Assembly (NCBI RefSeq): GCF_048128805.1
Contig: NC_135997.1
Coordinates: 8,745,116-8,809,115, forward strand
Origin: Centroberyx gerrardi
Taxonomy: Eukaryota; Chordata; Actinopteri; Beryciformes; Berycidae
Direction of reading: 5' to 3'
Length of the DNA: 64,000 nt
The notes beneath the pieces are model-generated. The model ran no database searches. It was given only the letters and a program-made list of their open reading frames with translations, and was not told where the DNA came from. How positions within the stretch are numbered: the first letter of the stretch is position 1; every line of letters begins with the position of its first letter. A program made the position numbers and the translations under genes. This document shows, piece after piece, positions 1-38,595 of the stretch.

Positions 1-2708
1 TGATAATTGATGCTTATACACCGACAGAGTCATTTTCCCCTTACCCAGAAGCCCCGTGCATTCCTATATGAAACCCCAACCAACTGATCTCAGAAGGTCA
101 GCAACAAAATTTTAAAAGGCTCCCAGGGAGTCTCTTTGGCTGGGAAAGATGATTGACTCTCTAGTGTAATTAAAAATTAGTTAGGAAGCAGCACTGGACA
201 CACACTTTTCATAGTCAAACAATAATTCACACAGCTATTTACAACAAAAGGAGTGAGTGGGATTAAGTTGCCTAGGCAACATGTCCTCTGATCCACCACT
301 GCAGCTATTTCCACATTATGATGAGGACATTTTGGAGTTTAGGGTTTTCCGTTCCTCAAAACAAGATCATCTGCTTCCTTTCATTTGTCCTGATCTGAGA
401 GAAATTGATACGTGCCACTGTGATCAAATCCCACCTCATTCGTTTTGGTTATTTGTCTTTCTGTTAGGATTAGAGCTATATTTAGTGCTATGTAAATCAA
501 CATCAGGGGGAAGATGTGAGGTGGCGGAGCTTCTGTACTGGATGCAGCTCTGGTGCTATACAGTAGCTCTAGGTTCATTCCCTCTCACAGCTTCTCACCT
601 GTGAACTTGGAGAAAAAAATGCCTCAAGCAGAGTAGACCTTGACAATGTCATGCTTTACCTTCTACCTTTGACAGTATCTTGATTTTCTACACAGTACCC
701 ACAATGCTGATCTGTAGCCGAGTGCGGATTAGAGACGCTTCCCTCGTCCTCGCTGCAGAACTGTTGCTGAAATGTGGCCCAGCGCCGCATAGTAACCAGT
801 GAGTCATATTCCTTAGTTACATCTTAAAAGGCATTTGAACTGAAAGGAGGACACTGGCCCGGCATTGTAATTAAACTAAATTTTAACAATTGTCAGTTCT
901 ATAGTACAATATTGAACAGGAGTCACAAAAGTGGATAAGAGGCATTTGTTTGACAGGAAGGATCATACGTTCTGTTATCCAGGTTCAGATGACAGGAGGG
1001 TTAAACAGAGAGAGAACAATAAGCAAAAGTCCCTTCATAGACGACTCCACCTTATAATGAGATCAAAACGGTGATGGAAAATATAGAACATCATAGTGTT
1101 TCCCCATAAATATTCCACTACATGATGTGCCTTTGATTTCAATTAAAGTACTATATTTCAAAACAGCATATTGCTGTATTCTAAAAAGGTGGATTTCCCA
1201 TCTTAAAAAACAGAACAAAAAAAAAAAAAGAAAAAGGATTCATGACACCATCCTGCAATCAAATTCCTCCATTATAAAAACTCTGAAGCCAGACAATTTG
1301 GTATACATATATTGTACAGTGCGTTTGTGGAGACATTAGGTTAAGGTATTGTTCATGTACTGGGTACGTTCTAGAAATACTAGTTGCAGATAGGCACCAA
1401 AATAAATAAATATGTAAAACAAAAATCAAGAATCTCACAGGGTTGTATTGAAGGCCCATGCCATCTTATGGTATCAATGAAGTACACTTTCACATTATTC
1501 ACCCATCTAGCAGCACCAAGTCCCCTCACCCAAAATAACCACCACCATAACAAAAACTAGTGTGTGGGAAGCACATCAACAACAGCTTTGAAGACATACT
1601 TCTTTGTTCTACAAATGGACAAAAATACTATCGCACATGCAAAATCCTTTGAACACTACACTCATGGCAAATGGGTTTTCTACTATTATTTTTGGATGAC
1701 TAAGAACAGTCCTCGGCTGAGACAAGGAGTTTTCCTTCTTTATGCAAATATAATCTTAAGGACTGTGTATTGCAAACAGCTGATGAAATCCTGCTCCAAT
1801 CCCTTCTTGGAGTAGTTTTTGTGCCAACACCCGTTTTACCCTTTGTGTTTCTCACTCCACAAGGAAGCATTAACATCCTCAGGATTGGCTCGCCTGCCTG
1901 CAGTCTCCTTTCATCTTGTTTCCTTAGTGAGGATGTGTGTTTTTCTTTAACACTATCATTTTTAATCAGGTTTTCCACAGAAAATAACCAAGTTATTATT
2001 ATGGTGATGGTCATCACTTGGCCAGTTCTCCTTGCCAGGTGGGAATAGGCCCACCTGGAGGCACTTTGTGTCACGGCCGTTTGTCATATATGTGCATATA
2101 ATCTAATGAGTACAAACTGTCTTCAAACACACCTGAGATAGACAAGAGGCAATAGCAAGGACAGTCTTTAAAAAGATTTCATCTCTAATTCTCTGAGGTG
2201 GCCAGAAGGATTAACACCAATTATTACTTTAGTGGTGCTGAACAGCATTTTCTGTGTGTGTTCTTCACTTTAGCCCTTTTAAGCCCCTTCTTCCCACTCT
2301 TAAGCTCAGACTGCCAGTGTGGAACTGCTGCGGCCTTCAGAAAAAGACAGATGGATAGAATCTAAGAACCCACCACCAGCTTTAACGCCGTTTCCCCCCA
2401 CAGAAACGGATAGGTAACCTTTAAGTGTGACTCTGGATTTAGTATTAGAATGCCAGCGCACAAAATGGAGCCATTTGGTGGAGCATTCTGGCCTTCTTTT
2501 TGGTACATCTGCCAGTCTCTCTCTCCCTCCCTCCCAAAAAAAACCTCTCTTACTCACATGGTAGTGTTTGTTAGTAGCCAAAGCTGATTGTTTCTGAGTG
2601 GACGTCACCTTGGGGGAGTGGGTGCCACATAGTACTGCCCTGAAGACATACAGTAGTTAAATCCCTCATATCTGACCTCTGACCCTTTCAGCTCTCGGTG
2701 CCGCTCTC
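1..2708 (-). other. homer2 3' UTR and downstream sequence
   Basis: No convincing coding sequence. The ORFs here are short and low-complexity or unsupported. The strand and position suggest that much of it is homer2 3' UTR. I see no minus-strand AATAAA; the best candidate poly(A) signal is ATTAAA (TTTAAT on the plus strand) at 1961-1966, so the 3' end may lie there or beyond the left edge. Confidence 0.5.
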
Positions 2709-29847
<27,139 letters not shown>

Positions 29848-30400
29848 TGCCGCGGACTTGAGGAACAACTCCTTTTAAACCGGCTGTGATCTTTTTTCTT
29901 GTAGAGAAATTAATATTTTAAAAAACGCAAACCAAAAGTCCAGTGATGATTAGCGGTCCGGAGAGGTCATGTCTCGTCCACCAGCTTCGAACAAGTCGCC
30001 TGGCTGAGAGACAACTGAAATATGAGAGCTACTTCGTAAACTCGATTCACCGGGTTGTCAAGCTTTCACATACAGAGCCTTCTTCCATTTCAGGAAGTTT
30101 TTTTTTTTTTTTTTTGGGCTGTTTAGATAAGCGACAGTACAATCCCACTGTGGAATATCCTCCTCCTTGCTGCCTTAAAAAAAGCCGTGCTTATAAATTA
30201 AGTTAGTGTTCGCGTTTCCCTGCTCGCTGCGCAGGAGTTTCTTCCTCCCCAGCGGGATTGTGTTTCATACGGACGGCAGCAGCAGCGACACTGAGCGGCT
30301 TCCACCTGCTCACGGTTTTGCCACCCACACTTTTTTTTTTTAGAGCCTGTGGCATCTGCACCGCAAATGTTTAAACCCGGGGCGAGGCCGCACATATAAT
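29848..30400 (-). promoter_or_regulatory. homer2: homer2 5' leader and promoter region
   Basis: The sequence upstream (minus strand) of the homer2 ATG at 29845-29847 is comparatively rich in CpG and GC, unlike the AT-rich surroundings, and faces the ramac promoter about 1 kb away. The exact transcription start was not determined; no TATA box was recognised. Confidence 0.5.
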
Positions 30401-30699
30401 GAAACTGAAAATGAATATTAATTAATTACATTGAATACATTTCAAATAAGAACATGCAGTGTCAACAGCGGTGATTGGGCGAATATATTCAGGTGCACTT
30501 ACATGTTTTATATGACTAGACGATGGCTCCCAGCAGTATTTCCTAAATTAATTTAATAGCAGACCTACATGCGATTAATTGTGGCACACATGGGCATCTC
30601 TTGTGCTAAAAATGCCCCCAAAACTTAGGTTTGAAGCAGGCCGCAAGAAAGCCTGGTAATTAACTTTAAATGTAATCGTTTTGACAACCTATGCTCCGC

Positions 30700-31135
30700 G
30701 TTGATGTGTACTGTTTCCTTGCTTTTATCAGCACACACTGCATGGAGCAGGTAAGCCATCAACATAACAGGTGTGTGTCGGGGTGCAGGTGCGCGCCCCC
30801 CGGAACCTTTACAACTAGTTCATTTTTTTCCGGGGGAGCATTTCAGCGACGTACTATTGCCAGCTTTCTTTCTCGGACATAATTTTTTTTTTTAATTGAA
30901 CCAATTCATCAGGTACTGTAAGTTAACGATTTGTAGCCACAACTTAACACACATTTTCCATTATCTAAAACGTATGCTTTATCTAGCTAGCATTAGAGAA
31001 TCGTTCTTTCTTTCTTTCGACGTTTTCTTGGTGTTTTTAGCTTTTGCTAGCGTTAATCGCATAGCTAGCTGCGTTAGCTGCCGTCACATCATATCCACAT
31101 AACGTTAACTGTTCGTTTTCTTGGGTCGTTTTAGA
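30700..31135 (+). promoter_or_regulatory. ramac: ramac promoter and probable 5' leader intron
   Basis: A GC-rich patch (GTGCGCGCCCCCCGG near 30790, CCGGGGGAGC near 30831) precedes ramac. The bases just before the ATG at 31136 read GTTTTAG-A, a plausible splice acceptor at 31133-31134. A 5' untranslated exon may therefore lie upstream; candidate donors are CAG|GTAAGC at 30751 and AG|GTACTG near 30912. AACGTTA motifs occur at about 31100. The start site is not fixed. Confidence 0.5.
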
Positions 31136-32081
31136 ATGGCAGAGACCACAGAAAACCTGCCTGACTACGAGGACCAGTTTGCCAACCGATTTTCTAAAGA
31201 AGACCGTGAATATCAGGAGTATGTCAGCCGGCCGGCCGACCCGCCTCCTATCGTGGAGGACTGGAGGGGCCGCGCAGGAGGAAACTCCAGAGGCAGGGGC
31301 AACAGGTAGCAGACTGTAGCTAGTCAATTAAAATACATTTCGATTATATTAACGTTACATCTATACGTAGGATAACAATGTTAAATGTAGGCTACATGTC
31401 CTTCTCGCTAGTTATGAGCCCAAATGTGCATTTGTGTAAGATATGACATGGTATGTAAAGCCCTTTGAGACATGCTTGTGATAAAGGACTTGAATCTTGG
31501 AGTAACATAGCATCGTAATAATAAAGTTGGTGAGCCCAGAAGATGATTTTGGATAATTTCAGAATCATGTTTTATAATCCGCAGTCAAACATTAGGACAG
31601 TGAATGGACCAAAACTTGTAGAGCATGAGTGAGAAAATATCTGCACTTTAAGGAAAAGTAGTGTCATTTAGGAGGATTGTCCCAGGTGCTTTGGTTCAGA
31701 AATCATAGACAAAAACGCCATCACTGAGCGACTGTCACTGAGTCGAACTACTGATCCATTATGCTACCCTGGTCTTTACCATACCATATCGACTGATGCA
31801 TATCTGTTCTTGAGATTGTCTGTTGATGCGTTTCTGTCTCCCTCTCTAGGTTCCAGGACCGTCGTGGACACAGAGGCCAAGGGTGGGGAGGAGGAGGAGG
31901 AGGAGGAGGAGGCCGAGGCTGGGGAGGAGACCGGAGCTGGGGAGGGGAGCAGCGCGAGCAGCAACACTCGCAAGACAGAGACAGGCGCTGGGGGCATGGC
32001 AGTGGGCATCAGTCAGGCCCTCCGGGTTACAACCAGGGATACAACTCCTACAACCAGAGATCAAATTATGACCGCTACTAA
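31136..32081 (+). CDS. ramac: RNA guanine-7 methyltransferase activating subunit (RAM, FAM103A1)
   Basis: Two coding exons, 31136-31305 and 31850-32081 (TAA stop), joined at AG|GTAGCA...CTCTAG|G to give 133 aa; human RAMAC has 118. RAM binds and activates RNMT, the enzyme that N7-methylates the mRNA cap in the nucleus. The N-terminal RNMT-activating region (about residues 10-43, with FANRFSKEDREYQEY and PPPIVEDW) is strongly conserved. It is followed by an R/G-rich RNA-binding part (GGNSRGRGNRFQDRRG) and a Y/N/Q-rich tail ending NYDRY. An eight-codon GGA glycine run plus GGC (about residues 69-77) makes it longer than the human protein. An upstream in-frame TTG at 31121 is not needed; ATG 31136 fits the family start. 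It is head-to-head with homer2, as in human 15q25. Confidence 0.93.
31450..31510 (+). repeat. LINE/SINE 3'-tail-like fragment
   Basis: TGTAAAGCCCTTTGAGACATG...GTGATAAAGG resembles another common fish LINE/SINE tail. It lies in the ramac intron. Ends and family are uncertain. Confidence 0.4.
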
Positions 32082-32543
32082 TCTCTGCTGAAAATCGCTC
32101 GGGTATTGTTAGTATTTACAGTATACACAAACATGTAATGCAGCACCATTTTTGGCATTAGTATTATTCCTCATGTGTCCCTCGCGGCCAGAGTCTGATA
32201 AGCTTCAAACATTGACGTGGAAGATGCAAAATGTGCTCATCTCAAATTAGAATCGCTACACTTTTCTATCCAAGTTCAGTCTCTCCAGGTATTAACAATC
32301 TAGCCGCTACATTTTTACATGAATTTACATTTACTTGAATGTTTGTTATAATGGGTAGATTTATACATGGTTGCAAATTCTACATTGACGTTTTTGTTTT
32401 TCGATTCTAGAAATGTTCAGCAGGTCTGGATATACTGTTGTAGTCGGTGAATATGAATTTTCACAGCAAATGTATCTGTAATGCAGCTGTATTTTCCTAT
32501 GTCACAAAGCTATATAAGGACACTTATGAGCTGAACTCTAATC

Positions 32544-32549
32544 AATAAA
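32544..32549 (+). terminator. ramac: ramac poly(A) signal
   Basis: Canonical AATAAA 463 bp after the ramac stop, followed by a T-rich stretch. It is the first good signal on the strand after the gene. Confidence 0.7.
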
Positions 32550-34681
32550 TGTATATTTTCTTTTCTTAATTAGTATTTCCTTTTTGTGAGGTTATGGAGC
32601 AGCAAGCATCATCAACAAAACCAAATATTGAGCACAAAATGTTAGTGTGGCGCTACTTACAGCACAATAATATGCTAAGTATTCTAGGAAGGGGGTCAGC
32701 ATAGGACAGCTTTTCCTCTCCTTGATGTTGGGTGAAGAGGAAATTCTTTGCAGGCTTTTTTGGTTTTATTAGATTGTTTAGAGCCGGCGTTGTTGCTTTA
32801 GACATGGAGAGAGCGGTGATGCGTCCTCCTGACCCACATTTAGGCCATTAACAACAGCGACTAAAATTGAGGCCACCACACTGTACCCTCCCCAAATCTT
32901 AGACTCTACCGTCAGACACAGAACAAACTAGGGGTGAAATTACTAGTTTTTGTTTAGTGTTTATCTGCAAATTTTGAGTGTCCAGTCCGTTTCCCCTAAT
33001 ATTAGTGAGTCGCTGTGACTGCAGCACCTAGAGCCAAGAAGAAGTCACTCTGTAGATCAATTTATTTTTCCCTAAATAAGTTCTGATGCTTGTGTCAAAA
33101 CTCTACCTATCAGCTCAGTAATTAAGAACTAATTTAAGTTGCATAACGACATCAGTTTCAGCCTGTAACGTCACTTAAATGGCTGGCATGTTCAGACAGA
33201 TGGCCCGAACAACTGTACTGTATGTGGAGGGAATGTGGAAGGATCAGGAGGAGCCTAAGACCAATAGTTGACATTGTGAAAAAAGACTGAAATATTTATG
33301 TGCATCATTAATACATTATTTCTACATGCATCATTGGCTATGGCATATGTAGCTCACTGCCTAAAGAAGTCAGCCATAATGTATCTCAAACGATTCACAG
33401 AGGATCTTCCTTAATTCATTAGCAAATTATGAAGTTGGACACAGTGGCCCGATCCGCTGATGCAGTGCATAAGCAGAAATGTGAAGTGTTGTTTTATCAT
33501 TGCCTGATTGCCATTCTGTGGTTTCTATTTATGGCCCTGGTGAAGATGGGGTTAACAGTTCATTTGGACTTCAGCAGTGCAATCAGCTGTGATGATGAGG
33601 GAGGGATGAGAGGAGGTTAGAGGGAATGTGTGGGGGATGCTGTGAAACTGGCACACAGCGGGGAAGGCTGCCATCACCACTGTAATCAGTTTAGATTAGG
33701 GAAACTTCAGCCTTGGTTGCTGCATCTTCACAGAGCAGGGATGGGATGAACAGGACATAGAGGGAGAAAGGGATTGAGATAAAGTAACAAGAGAGAGGCT
33801 TATTGGCAAAGAAATGTTAAAATTATATTGTGCTACATTGAGGGCATTGTAAAAGGAATTGGAATTGTGGAATTGCAGATGACTTTAAACATTACAGTCA
33901 TGAGTCAGCACAAGTCACTTGTCTTTTCTGTGATGCTACGTGAAGGCAGGAATCACTGTGTCCAGATGGAGATGCTGTTTAGAGCTGAGGAGACAGGTAA
34001 TGAGGGAGAGGTATTCAGGAGACAATATTTGGGTTTCAAATGAGGGAGAAGAGCTCTTCTTTACAATAAGGGACCCAGTGAAATCCACCTGAAATCCTGG
34101 ATAGTTAGATGCAGTCAGCAAAACTAATCCAATGTGGTCAACGTGTTAATCCAACGCTTGAGGTGCCACACAACAGTCCTAAGTACGCATTACTCACTCA
34201 TTGCAATCATCTTGTTCACTAAGCATGTGAGTGTAATGATGTGATTTAGGGATGAGTACATTTTGTTTGCTGCCTAAGACAAATTCACCATTACCACATT
34301 GTCCCGTTTAAGGAGTCAAACAACTACTCGCTGGAGAGGCGTCGGTGAACTCTTTCGATGCTCCCCATATTCAAATCCAGCAGCTATTACATTTAATTAA
34401 TAAACCATGAATGCGTAGTGAGAGAGAGAGAGGGGGACTTGTGAGTAGCCTCAGTCTGCTCTGCTGGGCTGTCAGGCCTCATGTTGCCTGTTTGCGACAA
34501 TGCAATGTGACAGCAGTGGAGACTGTGCTGGCAGGCATGTCCTTGATGATGAACTCATCCTCCACAATCATCACTCTATCTCTCCCATCTAAGTGCATAC
34601 ACACATACGCGTGTGCACACATAATGCCACAACCCCCCCTTACCAACACACACACACACACACATAGAGAGAGATGCCCTT

Positions 34682-34701
34682 CCCCCCCCCCCCCCCCCCC
34701 C
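34682..34701. repeat. poly-C tract (C20)
   Basis: Twenty consecutive C, following a CA/GA repeat. Confidence 0.95.
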
Positions 34702-34864
34702 AGCCCCTGCAGCACTCTGCGACCTACATCTGGTGTTGGAGAGTGCAGGGGCTAAGGTTGGACCGGGCCAGGCATCCTGCAGCAGACAGTGGAGTGTGTT
34801 CATGTAGCATGTGACGTGTGTGAATGGAGGAGCGCCCCTGTTATTCTCTTTCTGTGGAATCAAA

Positions 34865-34890
34865 CCCCCCCCCCCCCCCCCCCCCCCCCC
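34865..34890. repeat. poly-C tract (C26)
   Basis: Twenty-six consecutive C, 163 bp after the C20 tract. Confidence 0.95.
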
Positions 34891-34982
34891 GGCTTCATGA
34901 GGGACATACAAATCTGTGCACAGTTGTGCCCCGTCACATGAACGCACACGTGCGGACACAGACACAAATACAGCCACATGAT

Positions 34983-35430
34983 CAAGGGTGGAAGTAACTA
35001 ATTACATTTACTCCAGTTACTGTGATTGAGAAGCTTTTTTGAGAAACTATTTTGAGTATTTAAATTTTACTGTTACTCAAGTGCATTTTCACTTACGTAT
35101 TATACTTAGCTAGATTTTAAATCACATCCGTTACAGAGTACAATTTTTTTTCTTCTGTTTTTCATAAGCAACAGAAACTGGATCAATGTAAATTGGTCAG
35201 TGGTGGAGCCATTCACAGTGATCAGGCAGAAGAGAAGAGAAATCTGGCTTTATTTTGTGCACTTTATGTTGTAATTTCTAATTTTTCCAATTAAAAGAAT
35301 CCAGATTCAACGTCTTGTCCTTTTAGAATTGCATGGAAAAGATCTCTTTTTACAGTACTTTTACTTCTACTTAAGTAAAATTTCAGTAAGGTAACAGTAC
35401 TTCTGCTTGAGTAAGATGTTTCCACCCCTG
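34983..35430 (-). mobile_element. hAT-like MITE (copy B), inverted relative of 11916-12325
   Basis: Begins CAAGGGTGGAAGTAAC and ends GTTTCCACCCCTG. Read on the minus strand it aligns along its length with copy A, sharing GAAGTACTGTTAC, TTCTTTTAATTGGAAAA, AAAGCCAGATT and GAATGGCTCCAC. Flanks CACATGAT and CCCATAAT agree at 6 of 8 positions, suggesting a decayed 8-bp duplication and therefore an older insertion than copy A. Confidence 0.8.
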
Positions 35431-36035
35431 CCCATAATGTAAGCAAACACACACACACACACACACACACGCACTGCAGCTGCAGATCAGGTTAGATGAA
35501 ATCCTGTCCCCTCTGCTGGCATGGCTCTCCCCACTCCATGCTCTATAAGTTAATAATGCAGCCACTCAGGTCACCCATTGGCTGTGGACTCTGTTCCCAA
35601 GGGGAGCTTGTTAGTCTGATTATGTCTGATGGTGTCTCCACAGGGACGAGCAGGCAGGGCTCAGGAACACTGCCACACATAGTAAGGTAAGCAATAGTCT
35701 TTCACTTGTTATCAAAAAGTCCTGGTGGATTTCCAGTACCAAGAAGTTAGTGAATACTGTGCTCCCATCAACTGAGCCATCTGCTGTGACTCGGAAGCCG
35801 CACAAGATTGTTCCTTCTGCTACTGTTTGTGTGTGTGCGTGCGTGCCTGCCTGTGTGCATGTGTTTGTGTGTGAGTTGTGTAGTTTTAGATGTGTTTATG
35901 TCTACGGTTCAGTCTATCCTCAGCTATTTATATAATCCAAAGCAATGCTCTGCCCCAGGAAAGGGCTGACATGCCATCTGACAATGGACAATACACTAGA
36001 ATCTTTTTACAGTGCAGAAATGTTGCTGCTTTGTG

Positions 36036-36068
<33 letters not shown>

Positions 36069-36812
36069 TCTTCAGGATGAGGCATGTTAAAATCCAGCAG
36101 TGTATTGCAGGTGATATTTCTGTTTCCATTCTTGAAACAGTGCATTCTGCCTACAAGGCTGCAATTACACTTCAGTGTGATAAGCATATCAACACCCTGC
36201 AGAGAATCTCAATAATCAATCCTCTGCTAAAGATTTACATTGCTGAATATTAATGGAAGCAACACTGGCCTCACTCAAAGGTCACAAGCATAGACTTACA
36301 ATGACTAGAACAAATGCTCCTATTGAAAGTAATGGCCCAAAATGGGTAAACTGTTGGCATTTTGGATTGTTTTTATTGCCATAATGACCCTCATCCTGGC
36401 TATACTAGCTGAACCAGCTTTCCTCTGCGGGCTACATCTTCATAATGGCTGCCATGTCCACTATCACTAACATCATGTTGTGTCATGTATCTTCCACTGG
36501 CAGCAAGTGAAGCAATTGTCTGCTCAGATTGTATTTCAGAGCAAGACAGGACAACACGTCAGTGAGAAGAGAGAGGTTAGCAGCTTCACTCTTCTCTCTC
36601 TGCTTTTTTTATTTTTTTTTACTATAATGTGAGAGAAGTCACAAATTAGCAGTTTCTATTGATGTGAACAAAGCACATGTTCAGCGCACAGTGACTCAGG
36701 GGCCTTGGGGTAAGTGATGCTCACCACAGAGTCCTATATGTGGTAATTAATTACCCAACTGTCTTACATCATTAGAATACAGATTGCATAACTCCCACCA
36801 GCTGGACAAGTC

Positions 36813-36814
<2 letters not shown>

Positions 36815-36868
<54 letters not shown>
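36815..36868. repeat. (CA)n(GA)n microsatellite
   Basis: About 36 bp of CA passing directly into GA, in the ramac-btbd1 intergenic region. Confidence 0.95.
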
Positions 36869-37030
36869 CTGGCTATCAACCTAGAACATTCCTCAGTAAA
36901 TGTGTAAAGGAGATCTACACTGGGAGAAGAAATGGATTAGGGCCAGAGAGGATGTGTTATGCTAACTGGGTGTACAGAATGACCAGGTAACAGTAATCAC
37001 ACTGGGAAAGTGCTTACCATAGTTAAAACT

Positions 37031-37544
37031 TTGGTAACGCTTTATTTTCTGGGTCCACAATTTCTCAATAATCTCCTAAAAAGGAGCTGTTAATTTCTTG
37101 GGAAGTTTCCTGGAAAGAACCATGAAATTATGTAGTAGTTACATAGAAAATGTAAGCAGTCTGTTTGATGGAGTTAATAAGATACTAAAGAGTTTCCTGG
37201 AAAGAACTGCAAAACTATAAATTATTTACTGGAAAATAATAGGCAGAGGTCAATCTGGTAATCCAAGTCATTATTCAAAAGATGATATGATGTAGTTATT
37301 TGTTGAATTTCTTCCTCTAATTTCTCATTTTCTATATAACTACTGCATAATTTCATGGTTCTATCTTGGAAACTCCAAAAGAAATTACCAGGTACTTACC
37401 AACTACCATCTACCATTGAGCTCTTTCTCTGTTTTCTCTATAATTAGTACATACTGTAATGGTTCTTTCCAGGAAACCTCCTAAGAAATGAACAGTTCCT
37501 TTCTAGGAAATCATTAGGAAATTGTGGACCCAGAAAATTACCAA
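37031..37544. mobile_element. MITE with ~90-bp terminal inverted repeats
   Basis: The left arm (37031 to about 37122, TTGGTAACGCTTTATTTTCTGGGTCC...) is inverted at the right (about 37459-37544, ...GGACCCAGAAAATTACCAA). Shared blocks include GGGTCCACAATTTC and GTTTCCTGGAAAGAACC. Sub-copies of the arm motif (GTTTCCTGGAAAGAAC, and ATGGTTCTATCTTGGAAACTCC on the other strand) recur inside. There is no ORF, and the superfamily is not assigned. Confidence 0.7.
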
Positions 37545-38553
37545 AACTTTTGACCAATAAAAGTTGCACATTTGAGTCCAGTTTCAGAATCCTGGATTAA
37601 TAGTTCTAACCCAAAGCCGCTTCCAGACACATCATTTGGAATCGTCTTAGAAATAGTCTATTCAATTAATCAGATTGCTTGAAGGAAGACTGGAGCTGCA
37701 TCAGGACTAAATGGGAGCTTAAATTAACTTCAGTTTAATGTTGTTGGCCATTAACAATGTAGCAGGACAGGCCATGACAGCGATAACCACTTAGCACCAA
37801 ACAAGGCCAAAGACTGTAAAGGCACTTTAGGATTTCAATGAAGTCAGAAAGACTTTCATAAGTCATAGGCATAATCAAAAATAATTCTCTAGTTTTAGGA
37901 TAGATTCATTGTTGATGGTCTATTCCAAAGCATGTATTTTTACTTTTTGAGTTAGTGATATTATTGTGATTGGTTGGCTTTAATTCCCCCCAGTTTCCAG
38001 AACAATGCAAAATACAAGCCCATCTGAGTCCATCTCATGGTTTTGTGGAAACCTTATGCACCAGAGTCTGAATAGGCCTTGAAGATGTGGATTCTATAGT
38101 CCAGAGGCAACTAAACCAAATTGAATGATTCGGAAATCCATTTTTTAAGCCATAATGAACTATTTTAGAGTATGATCTACTACTTCTACTACTACTACTA
38201 CTACTACTACTAATTAATACCCTGTCCAGGAAGCTGGCCCTTAAAATTTGAATTGTTTTATGTCATCTAATGCTCTAAACTGCTTGACCAAAGAATTAAT
38301 CCCATATGGAAACATACTCAGAGAGCTTATACAGGGGGAGATGGGAAAGAGCCTTTCTCTGTTTTGCCCATGGCGATCTAACTCTGTCTCAGCAGCACAT
38401 CAACACTTCAGTCTCACACAGTCATATGTCATATAAGTTGTCAAAGACAGCAGGGGCATGCATCCTCTCTCCTGCAGTCGGTTTTCAAGTAGGTGGCTAG
38501 AACTGAAAAAGACAGACCGTTCCACTGCTCCATCTACCCACTCACACATGCAT

Positions 38554-38595
<42 letters not shown>

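Noticed and set aside
257-604. 115-codon plus-strand frame near the left edge
   Set aside because: No recognisable domain or splice structure, lies in probable homer2 3' region; length is within chance expectation.
31121-31309. ramac start at TTG 31121 (adds MGRFR)
   Set aside because: The family begins at the ATG at 31136, and the bases before it look like a splice acceptor, so the upstream codons are probably intronic.
31776-32091. Several overlapping frames across ramac exon 2
   Set aside because: Shadows created by the GGA-rich repeat; only the frame ending in SNYDRY at 32081 splices in phase with exon 1 and matches RAM.
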